Below, one piece after another: positions 8,785 through 19,084 of a DNA stretch of 64,000 bases. Numbering within the stretch: the stretch's first letter is position 1; every line of letters begins with the position of its first letter. The DNA is from Fulvivirgaceae bacterium JP3-4. Its GTDB lineage: Bacteria; Bacteroidota; Bacteroidia; Cytophagales; Cyclobacteriaceae. Both the position numbers and the translations under genes were made by a program. The notes under the pieces were generated by a model that saw nothing but the letters and a program-made list of their open reading frames with translations, made no database searches and was not told the DNA's origin. The stretch is from positions 992,001 through 1,056,000 of the forward strand of contig JARKND010000001.1 of the NCBI GenBank assembly GCA_029309925.1, in the 5' to 3' direction.

Positions 8785-9377
8785 AGAAAACCCATCTCCA
8801 ACGCCTTCGTGATCAGTTCGGCAGCGTTGTTGACATTCAATTTCCGCATCATGTTTCTACGGTGTGCTTTCACTGTGAGGTGAGAGATTTTCAATCGCTC
8901 TGCGATTTGCTCGCTTGTTTTTCCTGATGCGATGAGGCGAAGTATCTCGTGCTCGCGATCTGAAAAAGGCGATTCGATCTTTGTCGTTGTTGCTGCTTGA
9001 GGGAAAAGTTTCTGACCCTGCACAGTCTTCAGCAACGATTCGATCAGCTGCATGCTTTCCATCGATTTGTTGAGGTATGCATCTGCGCCAAGCATAAACG
9101 CTTCCTGTGAGAACACGTTTTCCTCGTGCATGCTGAGCACAACGATTTTGGATGAGCTGTTGTTCAGCCGTATGCGCTTGATGGCATCGAAGCCATTGAT
9201 GTTGGGCATCTCAACATCGATGATCAGCAGATCGGGGTTGTGAACATTAATTTTTTCGAGCAGTGTTTGCCCGTTGTAAAATTTCTGGATCACCTGGAAG
9301 TGACCAGAGTCGTTGAGCACACGCTCAAGTCCATCGCAAAAAAGTTTGTGATCGTCAGCTAGTATTGTTTTAATCAA
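8769..9377 (-). CDS. NarL/LuxR-family response regulator
   Basis: 202 residues: receiver domain (phospho-acceptor Asp54 in LLIIDVEMPNING) followed by a LuxR-type helix-turn-helix from about 140 (FSDREHEILRLIASGKTSEQ, then LTVKAHRRNMMRKL). It is the output partner of the sensor kinase directly upstream, whose stop overlaps its start by 4 bp. Binding sites are not visible. Confidence 0.95.
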   Translation of the reverse strand: MIKTILADDHKLFCDGLERVLNDSGHFQVIQKFYNGQTLLEKINVHNPDLLIIDVEMPNINGFDAIKRIRLNNSSSKIVVLSMHEENVFSQEAFMLGADAYLNKSMESMQLIESLLKTVQGQKLFPQAATTTKIESPFSDREHEILRLIASGKTSEQIAERLKISHLTVKAHRRNMMRKLNVNNAAELITKALEMGFLYGLT

Positions 9378-12229
9378 GCAACCTCCTTATTTATAGTTAT
9401 GGGGATATCGATAGTGTATGAAATGCCAAATTTCCCTGACTCAAATTTGAGCGTTCCGTGGACTGAGTGAATGCGCGACTCGATATTATCAAGTCCAAGT
9501 CCGCTCTGGAGCGGATCATAAGAAAAGCCGATCCCATCATCCTCATACATCACGTTCAGTACATCGTCAAAAGAGTTGATGTGAATCGTAATGTTCTTTG
9601 CAAAAGAATGCTTGATCGAATTGTTAAGAAGCTCCTGCAATACCCGGAACAAAATGATGTTGAGGTCGGTGCCACCCACATCTTTTCCAAACGTCTTGAG
9701 CGAGATATTGATCGGAATATTTTTATTTAGTTTTCCGATGTAGTTTCTCAGGCTTGTAAACAGTCCGTAGCGCTCGAGGCTTGGTGGCGTTAAGGCGTAA
9801 ATGATCTCCTTGATCTCGCGCAGCGCGATCTGAAACTGCTCTTCTACATCTGCGGCATGCTGATCTTTGTGATGCTGAAGAATCTGATTGACGGTCATCT
9901 TAATTGCCGTAAGATTCGTGCCGACACGATCGTGGAGTTCTTTAGCGATCCGGTTGCGTTCGCGTTCAAGGGTCACAATCTCAGACTGTATCAGTTTCTG
10001 TTGATGTTCATTGATGATCTTGAGGTAATGGTTTTTTTGTTTGTAAATCGAACTTTGATAACGGAAATACCCGGCACCCAGGCAAAGAATAACTACTAAC
10101 GCAATCACCTGATTGTACCAGCGCCCATACCAGGGTTCTTCTATATTGAAAGCCAGGTCAGGGAACGCGCTAACCCAGTCCTGGTTGTTGCTCGAATACT
10201 GCAGGTCAAAGTCGTAGTGCCCTGGGGCAAGTGATGTAAAAAGAATTTTGTTGTTCGTTGTGTAATTCCAGTTCTCCGCATGGTTTGTCCTGTATCGCAG
10301 CAGGATGTTCGGGTTGTTGAAAGAGATGTACCGGTACGACACTTCGATGTTGTTGTTATCGTGGGGTAGCGAGTACGTTGTAGCTTTAGGGACAATTTTA
10401 TCGTTCACGCGTATTTGTTCAATATAGAAAAGGGGCTGTGATTTTGCGAATTGTGTGAAAGTGGCCGGTATAACGGAAAACATATTGTCGGAGAATGCCC
10501 AAACGGATGTACCGACTTTTGTCAGGAAGTCAATCTTGTCGCTGATCAATCCGCTTTTCTTAGTCAGATACTCGATTCGGAACTTCTTTCCTTTCAGTTC
10601 CGACTTGCGTAATTTGATCAGTCCTTTCTCGGTTCCAAGCCAGATCAGTGAATCGTCCATAAGGCTTGAGTAGATATGATCGGCAAGGAAATCATTTTGG
10701 GTGTTGTAGATCCGATGGTGCCCGGTGTACTGGTTCATCAGAATGAAACCTTTGCCGATGGTTGTGATCAAAACAACCGAATCGCTGAAGGGAAGGATGT
10801 TTGAAATCTTCATCGTTGAAAATTCCTGGTAGGTTTTTATCAGCTTCATTTTCTGTGTGCGAAGCTGTAAACCCAGGCGATCAGCTGCCATTACAATAGT
10901 ATCGACCGCATGAATCGATCGGAAAGGGACATCGATCTCCATCATAAAGGCCTGATTATTTTTTTGATCGAACCTTCTGAACCGATATCCACCGAATGCG
11001 TATGTCTCACCGGTTTTGGTTCGCGCATAATCATTGACAACACCGATGAACTCCTGCTTTAATTTGAATTGCTTATCGAAGAGCCTGAGCATCGCGCTTG
11101 TGGAGACCCAGAAATTCTGATCATCTGAATGGAGGGAAATGACCGGGCCCTCAAGCGACAGCAGTGTGCTGCTTTTCTTTGAATCTGCATCGATTCTATA
11201 AACCCTTCCCGTCTGGTCTCCAACCAGCGCATGGTCATCGAAACCAAGCACACCTTTAAGCCTTGAATTTGATGCCGATGGAAAGTGCTGAATGAGGAGA
11301 TTCGGAACGTGGTAGACTCCATTCTCAAGCGTAGAGAACCATAATCCACCTTCAACGTCATTAAAAACTTTTGTGACGGATCTCGCCTTTAAAAATTCAG
11401 GCTTCCATGGGTTTTTGAATGAGAAGTCCGAATACCGCTCGACACCCCCATTCATATAGCCTACCCACAGGTGACCGCTGTTGTCTGTCGCAATGCTGAT
11501 CACCGGTTTATCAGACTGAAGAACCTTTCTGACGTTGCTGCCATCGTATTCAAAAACTTCCTTGTTCATTGACAGGTACAGGCGTCCGTTCCAATATGTT
11601 GCTCGAAAAACGCGATTCTGATACGTAGCATCGGATATCGTAATTGGAAATATTTTTCCTTTGATGATCAGCTGGTCGAGCGGGAATAAATGATCTGAGA
11701 TGCCGATGAGGTGATCATTGTCGTATTCTTCATAGAAGACACCTTCATCTGTTATTTCTTCTACGAAGAGCTCGCCCTTCGGGGTCAAGGTGCCGCGGAA
11801 TTCCCTTGATGTAAAGATCAGGTGATCAGTCTTCGTTACAATAAAGTTTAAGAGACCGCGATTGGTATAAAGACTGATCCGGTCGTTGTAGGGATAAAGT
11901 TTGATGCTGTCATTTTCAAGGTAAGAGATCTTACCTGAAAATGTCCTGAACCACAAACGATGTTTTGAGTCTTCAAAAAAACTGAATACGACAGGGTCAG
12001 AGAGCCCGTCTTTAACGTGATAGTTCTGAAAGTTGCGGCCATCAAATTTTGTCACGCCATTGTCAGTGGCAAACCATAAAAATCCGCGGCTGTCCTGGAA
12101 CACTTCATAAACTTCTGAGCTTGGCAGCCCTTCCGGAACCGAGTAGTTGTAGATAGTGAAAGATTGCGATGCACCGTGCCACGCTACAGCAGTGAAAAAA
12201 AACGTGAGTATGGTGGAGAAGATTCGCAT
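9374..12229 (-). CDS. Propeller-type sensor histidine kinase
   Basis: 951 residues. Signal peptide at 1-22 (ends HGASQ), then a periplasmic two-component propeller starting PEGLPSSEVYEVFQDSRGFL, a Y_Y_Y-type beta domain at ~630-725, one membrane helix at ~733-755, and a cytoplasmic HisKA_3 kinase with the H-box ELHDRVGTNLTAIKM, N-box ELLNNSIKHS and G-box DDGIGF/GLGLDNI. This is a classical NarX/DesK-like kinase fused to a large ligand sensor, paired with the NarL-type regulator downstream. The ligand is unknown; many such sensors in Bacteroidota respond to glycans, but no Sus genes are adjacent. Confidence 0.95.
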   Translation of the reverse strand: MRIFSTILTFFFTAVAWHGASQSFTIYNYSVPEGLPSSEVYEVFQDSRGFLWFATDNGVTKFDGRNFQNYHVKDGLSDPVVFSFFEDSKHRLWFRTFSGKISYLENDSIKLYPYNDRISLYTNRGLLNFIVTKTDHLIFTSREFRGTLTPKGELFVEEITDEGVFYEEYDNDHLIGISDHLFPLDQLIIKGKIFPITISDATYQNRVFRATYWNGRLYLSMNKEVFEYDGSNVRKVLQSDKPVISIATDNSGHLWVGYMNGGVERYSDFSFKNPWKPEFLKARSVTKVFNDVEGGLWFSTLENGVYHVPNLLIQHFPSASNSRLKGVLGFDDHALVGDQTGRVYRIDADSKKSSTLLSLEGPVISLHSDDQNFWVSTSAMLRLFDKQFKLKQEFIGVVNDYARTKTGETYAFGGYRFRRFDQKNNQAFMMEIDVPFRSIHAVDTIVMAADRLGLQLRTQKMKLIKTYQEFSTMKISNILPFSDSVVLITTIGKGFILMNQYTGHHRIYNTQNDFLADHIYSSLMDDSLIWLGTEKGLIKLRKSELKGKKFRIEYLTKKSGLISDKIDFLTKVGTSVWAFSDNMFSVIPATFTQFAKSQPLFYIEQIRVNDKIVPKATTYSLPHDNNNIEVSYRYISFNNPNILLRYRTNHAENWNYTTNNKILFTSLAPGHYDFDLQYSSNNQDWVSAFPDLAFNIEEPWYGRWYNQVIALVVILCLGAGYFRYQSSIYKQKNHYLKIINEHQQKLIQSEIVTLERERNRIAKELHDRVGTNLTAIKMTVNQILQHHKDQHAADVEEQFQIALREIKEIIYALTPPSLERYGLFTSLRNYIGKLNKNIPINISLKTFGKDVGGTDLNIILFRVLQELLNNSIKHSFAKNITIHINSFDDVLNVMYEDDGIGFSYDPLQSGLGLDNIESRIHSVHGTLKFESGKFGISYTIDIPITINKEVA

Positions 12230-12560
12230 AGGCCAGTGGCGAATACAAATCTACACATAAGTAGTGAGCGTTTTTTTATCGCAAAGCAGGCAGCGGCTAT
12301 ACAGGGGGTTGTAAGGTGTGCGCATTTTTAAACAGGTGTCTTTGATTAAGTGATTGATTTCCAGTAGACAAAAAGAACCGTTAGTTACAAAGGACTAGCT
12401 GTTCGGAAGCATGGAAATCAGCTTTCTGAGTTTTTTTCGCTGCAAACGGAGTGCGACCTTCGAGACATCAAACGTAATAACACTTCTAAACATTTACAAT
12501 ATTTTTAGAAGACCTTCTCTCTGGCTTTGACCATTAAAATAATGACCCAGCGTCATCGTT
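12230..12560. other. Intergenic region with -7 box of the kinase operon
   Basis: 331 bp without a convincing ORF. TAGATTTG on the minus strand (12246-12253) matches TAnnTTTG and lies 17-24 bp upstream of the kinase ATG; no -33 partner is obvious. The remainder is AT-rich and lies between the 5' end of the kinase gene and the 3' end of the flippase gene. I see no strong terminator or RNA in it. Confidence 0.4.
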
Positions 12561-14066
12561 TTAGTGGTCTTGCCTTTTTATGCGGCTTGTAATAAATCTC
12601 AAGACCGACCGGAATCCCTTATTGATCTCGTCTGAACTTCTGGTTGTAAGAATCAGTACACTGAAGACAATTGTGATTATCACGGAACGATAGCCGATGT
12701 TGATAAAAACATTCTCTACCTGCGGCAGAAGCTTATTAATCAATGCCACAAAAGCTGTGATGGCGCCAACCTTCAGCGTGGCGATCGTAAACGGCTGGAG
12801 GCGGAGCTTCACAAGGATGAAAACAAATTTAACCAGATTGTATAGCACCAATGCTGCTACCGAGCCGTATGCCGCCCCGCTGATGCCATAGCGCGGGATG
12901 AAAAAATAATTTGCTATCACGACAATGATCGCCAGACTTGTGACACATACCAGGTTGAACCAGTAATATTTCGACAGCCCGATGATCTCGCTGCTTGGTC
13001 CGAAAGCCATGTCTATAAGTTTTCCGATGCCGATCAAGATCACAACGACAGCACCGGCACGATACTCATCACCATTCGGCATCAGCTTGAAGATGTTGTC
13101 GAGATTAGCCCAGATGCCGAGCAGCAGCAGGGCACCAATGATCAGCTGATTAATAGCGGTTTTCCGATACAGGCTTTGCACTTCTGCCAGGTCATTGCGT
13201 TCAAATGCCCTGGCGATCAGTGTGGTCGTTGTTTGAGTAATAGCCCGCTTCGGAATTTCGATTACCGTTGCCATATAGTAAGCGGTGCTGTACACGGCCA
13301 CAGACGAAAGGCCAAGGAAGCCTGTCACCATCAGGCTGTCCATTTTCCCGATGAAGATCATCGCGCTGACGCTGACAAAGCTAAGCGAACTGAATGCCAT
13401 TAGCTCACGGATCTTAGACCACGAAAATGTTCTCACAGCAGCGAAGTCGAAACCAATGGTCAGTCGCAGGAGAAAAAACAACAAAGCGGCAAGTGACACA
13501 AAGTAGATCAGCACCGACCCCACAATGAATTCCTGAAATGTGAGCAGTGAATAAAAGAAAGCAATTACGAGCAAGGCCTGCAGGAATCGAATGCCTACTT
13601 CTCGCAGGAAATTTGGCAGCGCTATTTGCATAATCGATTTTGCGAACTGCTCGAAAATGGTAATGAACACCAGTGCGAGTGTGAGGGCAAGCGCTACATT
13701 TTTGTATCGCACCAGGATGCGCGCGTTTTCTTCGAAGAACCCAAGCAGCTGCCTTTCAAAGACGTTGAACACGATCAGAAACAACGTGAACGAGAAAACA
13801 CCGAGCAACACAATCAGGCTTACGAATTTCCGGCTCTCTTTTTCACTGTGGATGTACTGCGGAAAAAAACGCAGGATTCCCTGCGCAAGTCCGAGTGTTG
13901 CAAATGGCGCCATCAGCATCGCTGAATCTTGAATGGCACGCAGTAACCCCAGTTGCTCCTTCTCAAGGAATTTGGGGTAGAGATAAAGGAGGTTTATATA
14001 GCCGATGATGATTCCCGCATATGAGACAATAGAAGTAAGAATGCTTTGACGGACTACTATTCCCAT
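12561..14066 (-). CDS. Wzx-like polysaccharide flippase
   Basis: 501 residues, almost entirely hydrophobic with about 12-14 membrane helices: a polysaccharide transporter (PST/MOP superfamily) that moves lipid-linked glycans across the inner membrane. The N-terminus (RQSILTSIVSYAGIIIGYIN) and the spacing of Pro/Arg loops are typical. It sits beside FkbM and glycosyltransferase genes, supporting a surface polysaccharide role. Confidence 0.88.
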   Translation of the reverse strand: MGIVVRQSILTSIVSYAGIIIGYINLLYLYPKFLEKEQLGLLRAIQDSAMLMAPFATLGLAQGILRFFPQYIHSEKESRKFVSLIVLLGVFSFTLFLIVFNVFERQLLGFFEENARILVRYKNVALALTLALVFITIFEQFAKSIMQIALPNFLREVGIRFLQALLVIAFFYSLLTFQEFIVGSVLIYFVSLAALLFFLLRLTIGFDFAAVRTFSWSKIRELMAFSSLSFVSVSAMIFIGKMDSLMVTGFLGLSSVAVYSTAYYMATVIEIPKRAITQTTTTLIARAFERNDLAEVQSLYRKTAINQLIIGALLLLGIWANLDNIFKLMPNGDEYRAGAVVVILIGIGKLIDMAFGPSSEIIGLSKYYWFNLVCVTSLAIIVVIANYFFIPRYGISGAAYGSVAALVLYNLVKFVFILVKLRLQPFTIATLKVGAITAFVALINKLLPQVENVFINIGYRSVIITIVFSVLILTTRSSDEINKGFRSVLRFITSRIKRQDH

Positions 14067-14150
14067 AGTGGATTCTGCGCGCGAACTCTGGCTTTATTGA
14101 AGTTTCAGTTTACCTTTGGCTCGAAAAGTATAAAATATTCTCCGCATTTC

Positions 14151-15044
14151 ATGTTCCGCGATCGACTTGCAACTTTATTTCGCAACCTTAATGCAAACCT
14201 CCTGTATGTCAATTCAACGCTAGCCGAAAAGGCGTTGAAAATTCCATTTTACCTGTCGGCCAGGGTATACCAGCGATGGAGACAAGGGAATATTAAAACT
14301 GAACGGAAGATTATTCTCATCGATAAGACAATTGCCATGAATGTAGACATCTCCAAATCGATAGGAGGTGCCTTATACTGGATCGGATTTCACGAACTGA
14401 ATGAGACACGCTTTCTTCAGCGCTATTTGAAACCGAATATGGTTTTGCTTGATGTGGGTGCAAATCAGGGTGAAGTAACTGTGTTTGCAGCAAAGCGACT
14501 TACGGAGGGAAAAGTTTACAGTTTCGAGCCGATGAATGAATTGTTTTCAGTTCTTCAATCGAATATCGCTTTGAACAGATTTGGAAATGTTACTGCATTT
14601 CACTTTGGTCTTTCTGATAAGGCGGGTACTGTTCCCTTCTATCTCGGAGAACAGGGGCGAGGAGAAAATGAAGGTCTTGGAACGATGTTTCAGTCTCAGC
14701 AGAGAAATCGCTTTGTGCAGGATATAACGCTTAAAACTCTTGATGATGTAGCCGAAGCCAATCATATTACCAAAATCGATTTTATAAAAATTGACGTTGA
14801 GGGAGCCGAGCTTTTTGTCTTACAAGGTGGCCGCAAAACCATAGCGAAGTCTCAGCCGGTTGTGATGATCGAGTACAGTGAAGACACATACGGGTCTGCC
14901 GGATATTCTGGGAGTGATATCCTGAATTTTTTTAACCAGCTCGGGTATTCGATGAATCGGATCAGGAAGGGTGGATATCTCGAAAAAATTTCGAGACCAC
15001 CAAAGTTTTGTAACCTCGTCTTTACGCCTGCCGGCAAATTATGA
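14151..15044 (+). CDS. FkbM-family methyltransferase
   Basis: 297 residues from the ATG giving MFRDRLATLFRNLN; an in-frame ATG at 14046 would overlap the divergent flippase gene and adds an unlikely stretch. The SAM-binding motif is LLDVGANQGEVTVFAAKRL and the family motif FIKIDVEGAE follows. FkbM enzymes O-methylate sugars or polyketides; here glycan methylation is likely. The stop overlaps the next glycosyltransferase start by 4 bp (ATGA). Confidence 0.88.
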   Translation: MFRDRLATLFRNLNANLLYVNSTLAEKALKIPFYLSARVYQRWRQGNIKTERKIILIDKTIAMNVDISKSIGGALYWIGFHELNETRFLQRYLKPNMVLLDVGANQGEVTVFAAKRLTEGKVYSFEPMNELFSVLQSNIALNRFGNVTAFHFGLSDKAGTVPFYLGEQGRGENEGLGTMFQSQQRNRFVQDITLKTLDDVAEANHITKIDFIKIDVEGAELFVLQGGRKTIAKSQPVVMIEYSEDTYGSAGYSGSDILNFFNQLGYSMNRIRKGGYLEKISRPPKFCNLVFTPAGKL

Positions 15045-16162
15045 AAATCCTTTTTGTCACCCCGTGGTATCCCGATGAGGAACGGCCCAACTCCGGCATA
15101 TTTATCCGCGGGCAGGCGGTGGCCCTGGCAACGGAACATGAAGTCGTGGTGATTGCATTAAAGGTCGATTATACGCATTTCGGATTTTCAGCGTTTACAT
15201 CCACCCAATCTTTTAACAATGGTGTTGCCGAACATAGATTGGTCATTGCGCGATCGCTGCCTTTCTACAATCAGTTTAATTATTTGCGGCTCGCTTTGAA
15301 GTTTGCAACCGATGTCGGCACGCGACTAAAGCCAGACATTATTCATACATCGATCGGGTATCCGGGCGCAGTGTTGGGATGGCGGCTAAGCAAAGCGCTC
15401 GGTGTGCCTTTTGTTTTTACAGAACACACAAGACCGCGAAACAACTTCAGAAGTTTTTGGCACAAATTCGCGACTGTTGCGGGGATGAAGCGCGCATCTG
15501 AGATCATGGCTGTGAGTAGTGCGCTTGCAAATGAGATTGCTCCTTTGGTTGGCAGGCAACCCGTTATCGTCCCGAATATTGTTGACGATAAAAAGTATCG
15601 GGGTGTTCGCACAGTGATTGCTACCCCCTGGCAAATTGGATTCATTGGCGGGATGAACACAAACGTAAAGGGGCTGGATATCCTTCTTCGCGCTGTTGCT
15701 AAAATTGAACAGCCATTTTTCCTGCACATTTGTGGGGATGGAACACTAATGCCTGAATATAAAAATCTCGCTGTGGAACTCGGTGTGGATTCGCGATGCA
15801 AATTCTACGGATTTATCGACCCTGTCCAGATCCCTGGATTTTTTGAACGAATTCATTTTTTAGTTTGCTCAAGTCGGTATGAAACCTTTAACGTTTCGCT
15901 GATCGAGGCAATGGCGTGTGGCCTTCCCGTTGTCTCAACAAAATGCGGAGGTCCTGAAGACTTCGTTTCACGCGAAAGCGGGATACTGTGCGAGAAGGAG
16001 AATGCTGCAGCCCTTGCCGAAGCGGTAACCACAATGATGCAGGAATATTCGCGATTTTCTCCACAAACCTTGCGCGAAGTCGCTTCCACGTTCCGGCCAG
16101 AAGCTATCGTAAAAAAACTGGAAGCCGTTTATACCAGCGCGATCAGGGAACTCAGGCAATAA
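15041..16162 (+). CDS. GT4 glycosyltransferase
   Basis: 373 residues. Donor-side start TPWYPDEERPNSGIFIRGQA, and the C-terminal signature SSRYETFNVSLIEAMACGLP followed by STKCGGPEDFV, are classical for retaining GT4 enzymes. It is translationally coupled to the FkbM gene and probably acts on the same glycan. The 3' end overlaps the convergent gene 16152-17294 by 11 bp. Confidence 0.93.
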   Translation: MKILFVTPWYPDEERPNSGIFIRGQAVALATEHEVVVIALKVDYTHFGFSAFTSTQSFNNGVAEHRLVIARSLPFYNQFNYLRLALKFATDVGTRLKPDIIHTSIGYPGAVLGWRLSKALGVPFVFTEHTRPRNNFRSFWHKFATVAGMKRASEIMAVSSALANEIAPLVGRQPVIVPNIVDDKKYRGVRTVIATPWQIGFIGGMNTNVKGLDILLRAVAKIEQPFFLHICGDGTLMPEYKNLAVELGVDSRCKFYGFIDPVQIPGFFERIHFLVCSSRYETFNVSLIEAMACGLPVVSTKCGGPEDFVSRESGILCEKENAAALAEAVTTMMQEYSRFSPQTLREVASTFRPEAIVKKLEAVYTSAIRELRQ

Positions 16163-17294
16163 CACCACGAACGATCTTCCTGATTTCTTCCGCGTTTTTT
16201 TCTGCATTAAGATTCTCAGCAGCTCTTCCACTGTTCTTTTTCATCCGGTCGATTTTTTCCGCGGTAAGTGCATTCAACGCTCTCGCCAGAGAATCTGCTG
16301 TAAAATCTTCTGCCACCACTCCGTTATGGTATTCGTTCACAATCTCGGCCATCTCCGGGCTTGGACCAATAGCGATTGCCAGCCGCGCCTGGATAAAATC
16401 AAATAGTTTATTCGGCAACGTATTGGCATAATTGAAATTGATAGGGGGGAGCAGGAACATTCCAACATCGTAACCGCGGATCTTTTCTACCACTTCGCTG
16501 CTTTTCACGGGCTCGACAAAATGTATGCGCGGATTGTGTTTTGCCTTGCCGCGAAGCTCGTCAATGTATCCGCGAGTGCTTGCAGACGCAAACCCGGGGG
16601 TGAGCAACATCAGGTCGAGTGTGAATCGGTCGTCCAGCAAGTCCATCACTGCTATCATCAGTTCGAGATTGCGGGAGCGGGTGGCGATGCCATGATGAAT
16701 AATGCGAACGGTGCTCCCCGTTGGCCGCGGAGCAACATTTACATAGTTGTTGGCATTGGTAATCACGTGAGGAAGCTTGCCAAAGTTTTTCTCATATTCT
16801 CGTGCGAGTCCCTTGCCGACTGTCATCATCGCGGCTACCCGCGGAATGAACGTCCTGCACATCCAGATGTTGAACCGCTGAAAAAAGATTCGCCACATGA
16901 GCTTATCTTCAAAGTGTCGCGGAGCATATTCATGGGCGTCAAAAAGAACCTTGCCCTCCGGTTGAATAGCAAAAGCCAGGGGTAATGCCTCGATATCGTT
17001 TGCAATAATCAAGTCGATCCTGCTCTGTGAAAAATGTTCAACTACTTGACGATAGCCGTGAAGCAGGCTCCAGGCTGTTCGAAAGAATCCGAAAAAAAGG
17101 AAGAACGAAGTGACTACCTTCCGCATCAGCGTCAGCGGTGTCGGTTTGATGATGAATAGTTTATGTTTTGGATCCGGATCAGCATTAAAGCAGACAACTG
17201 TGACATCGAATTCATTATGCAGTGCCTGAATCTGCCTGCGCACACGAGCATCACTCCGGAGATCGCTGAAGACAATGATCAGAATTTTTTTCAT
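16152..17294 (-). CDS. Glycosyltransferase (GT4-like)
   Basis: 380 residues, GT-B fold. The N-terminal ILIIVFSDLRSDARVRRQIQ and the C-terminal LFDFIQARLAIAIGPSPEMA match GT4-like proteins of polysaccharide clusters. Acceptor unknown. It ends 1 bp before... its upstream neighbour ruvC starts a separate frame: the ruvC stop lies 1 bp upstream of this ATG, so the two form an operon read leftwards. Confidence 0.85.
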   Translation of the reverse strand: MKKILIIVFSDLRSDARVRRQIQALHNEFDVTVVCFNADPDPKHKLFIIKPTPLTLMRKVVTSFFLFFGFFRTAWSLLHGYRQVVEHFSQSRIDLIIANDIEALPLAFAIQPEGKVLFDAHEYAPRHFEDKLMWRIFFQRFNIWMCRTFIPRVAAMMTVGKGLAREYEKNFGKLPHVITNANNYVNVAPRPTGSTVRIIHHGIATRSRNLELMIAVMDLLDDRFTLDLMLLTPGFASASTRGYIDELRGKAKHNPRIHFVEPVKSSEVVEKIRGYDVGMFLLPPINFNYANTLPNKLFDFIQARLAIAIGPSPEMAEIVNEYHNGVVAEDFTADSLARALNALTAEKIDRMKKNSGRAAENLNAEKNAEEIRKIVRGVIA

Positions 17295-17295
17295 A

Positions 17296-17850
17296 CTACC
17301 TCAGCCGGTCCGGGTGTTGTTTCAAAAATGATTCCCATGATTTGGCCGTTTCCTTCGCCATACCTTTCTGAAAATGATGGCACAACGCAACAGCCAGCGC
17401 ATCCGTTGCGTCAAGCAACTTGGGAAGTTCACGAATCTTCAACAAAGTCATCAGCATCTTTGCAACCTGTTCTTTCGATGCGTTACCATTACCTGTTACC
17501 GCCTGCTTTACTTTCTTTGGCGCGTATTCAACGATTGGGATTTCTCTGGACAGGGCTGCAGCCATCGCAACACCCTGTGCACGACCCAGCTTCAGCATCG
17601 ACTGCACGTTCTTGCCAAAGAATGGCGCCTCCAGCGCAACTTCATCCGGTTTATATTCGTCCAGCAAACTGATGACACGTTCGAATATTTTTTTCAGCTT
17701 CAGCTCATGCCCCTCGTATTTCGACAGGTGGATAACGCCAAACTGCATGAGCTCCATAGCCTGCCCGCGAATGATCACGATTCCGTAACCCATCACTGTT
17801 GTTCCGGGATCCAACCCTAAAATGACCTTCTCTTTAATAACTTTTCCCAC
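17296..17850 (-). CDS. ruvC: Holliday junction resolvase RuvC
   Basis: Cleaves Holliday junctions with RuvAB. I choose GTG 17850, which gives 184 residues and the normal family start; the longer frame up to 17991 adds 47 unrelated residues and overlaps the divergent gene. The acidic catalytic residues are in [13 protein letters not shown] (Asp14), VALEAPFF, and [13 protein letters not shown] near the C-terminus. It lies oddly between glycosyltransferase genes. Confidence 0.93.
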   Translation of the reverse strand: MGKVIKEKVILGLDPGTTVMGYGIVIIRGQAMELMQFGVIHLSKYEGHELKLKKIFERVISLLDEYKPDEVALEAPFFGKNVQSMLKLGRAQGVAMAAALSREIPIVEYAPKKVKQAVTGNGNASKEQVAKMLMTLLKIRELPKLLDATDALAVALCHHFQKGMAKETAKSWESFLKQHPDRLR

Positions 17851-17892
17851 GCAACAAGATAGGCAGCGTTTATAAATTATTGAAATTGGGAC

Positions 17893-18990
17893 GTGATCCT
17901 GACTATAATCATCGTTCTGACAGCCTACTGCGTGCTCTTGCTGGTCATCCACGCTGGCTGGCTCCGGGCAGTGCATGAACGTCCCCTGCAAAAGTCGGCA
18001 TTCTATCCGCTGATCTCGGTTATCATTCCGGTCAGAAATGAAGAGGAAAGTATTGGAAGACTTTTGGCTTCATTGAAGAAGCAATCATACGCGAATTATG
18101 AAGTAATTATCGTGAACGATCACTCTTCAGATCAGACGGCCGAAATCGTCTCACAAAACCGTTTCTCAAACGTGACCGTCATTCAAAACAAGGATCAGGG
18201 CAAAAAAGCAGCGATCGAAACCGGAGTAGCACATGCGAAAGGCGAAATTATCGCGACCACGGATGCCGACTGTATTTGCGGAAGTCATTGGCTTGAGTGT
18301 GTACAGAAAACATTTTCCGATCAGCGTGTAGCCATGGCGTTTGGAGCGGTGGGAATGACAGATGATGCGCACTTCTTTTCAGCGTTGCAGCGGGTCGAAT
18401 TTGCAAGTCTGATCGGCACCGGTGCTGCAACTGCTGCGCTCGGATTTCCAACCATGTGCAATGGCGCGAACCTCGCATACCGAAAGGAGTGTTTTGCAGA
18501 AGTAGCAGGTTATGACGGAAATCGTCAGGTGGCGTCAGGGGATGACGAGTTTCTAATGCGTAAGTTCCGGAAGCGGTATCCCAACGGCATCTCATTCATC
18601 CCTTATCGGGCCGCATCTGTGCTGACCGCTCCGCAGCAAAGGGTAGCCAGCTTTTTCAGCCAGCGCATCCGTTGGGCGGGGAAGTGGAAACATAATGACT
18701 CAGCGGGTACGGTTGCGCTGGCAATTTTCATCGTCCTCGCGCAGATCAGTGTTTTGGGAGCGTGGATTTCATTATTCTTCGTTTTCAACTACGGGATCAT
18801 CCTCCTGCTTTTCATCAAGCTTGTTGTCGAAGGATCATTGCTGAGCCGGGTCTGTCGTTTTTCAGGAAGCCGATTCTCACCAGGCGCTTTCCTGGTACTT
18901 CAGCTATTGTATCCGCTCTACGCGATAGCAACCGGAGTGATCGCCAACGTTTGGTCCGCCTCGTGGAAGGGAAGGCGCGTCACGGCTTAA
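17893..18990 (+). CDS. Membrane GT2 glycosyltransferase
   Basis: 365 residues from a GTG start. One N-terminal membrane helix, a GT-A catalytic domain ([20 protein letters not shown]; metal-binding TTDADC), a QRIRWAGKW motif at ~255 corresponding to the QxxRW of processive family 2 enzymes, and about three C-terminal membrane helices. Probably makes or extends a polysaccharide or glycolipid at the inner membrane. Divergent from ruvC with a 42-bp gap. Confidence 0.9.
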   Translation: MILTIIIVLTAYCVLLLVIHAGWLRAVHERPLQKSAFYPLISVIIPVRNEEESIGRLLASLKKQSYANYEVIIVNDHSSDQTAEIVSQNRFSNVTVIQNKDQGKKAAIETGVAHAKGEIIATTDADCICGSHWLECVQKTFSDQRVAMAFGAVGMTDDAHFFSALQRVEFASLIGTGAATAALGFPTMCNGANLAYRKECFAEVAGYDGNRQVASGDDEFLMRKFRKRYPNGISFIPYRAASVLTAPQQRVASFFSQRIRWAGKWKHNDSAGTVALAIFIVLAQISVLGAWISLFFVFNYGIILLLFIKLVVEGSLLSRVCRFSGSRFSPGAFLVLQLLYPLYAIATGVIANVWSASWKGRRVTA

Positions 18991-19084
18991 CTACCACTCG
19001 TTGGTTTACCCGGCCCGCTTTGACAAATCTGTTTTTGTTCTTTAAGCTTTCAGCTTTTTCTTAAATTAGCACCATAACCTCATT

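Noticed and set aside
14046-14150. Longer start of the FkbM gene
   Set aside because: Would overlap the flippase start and adds residues unlike the family.
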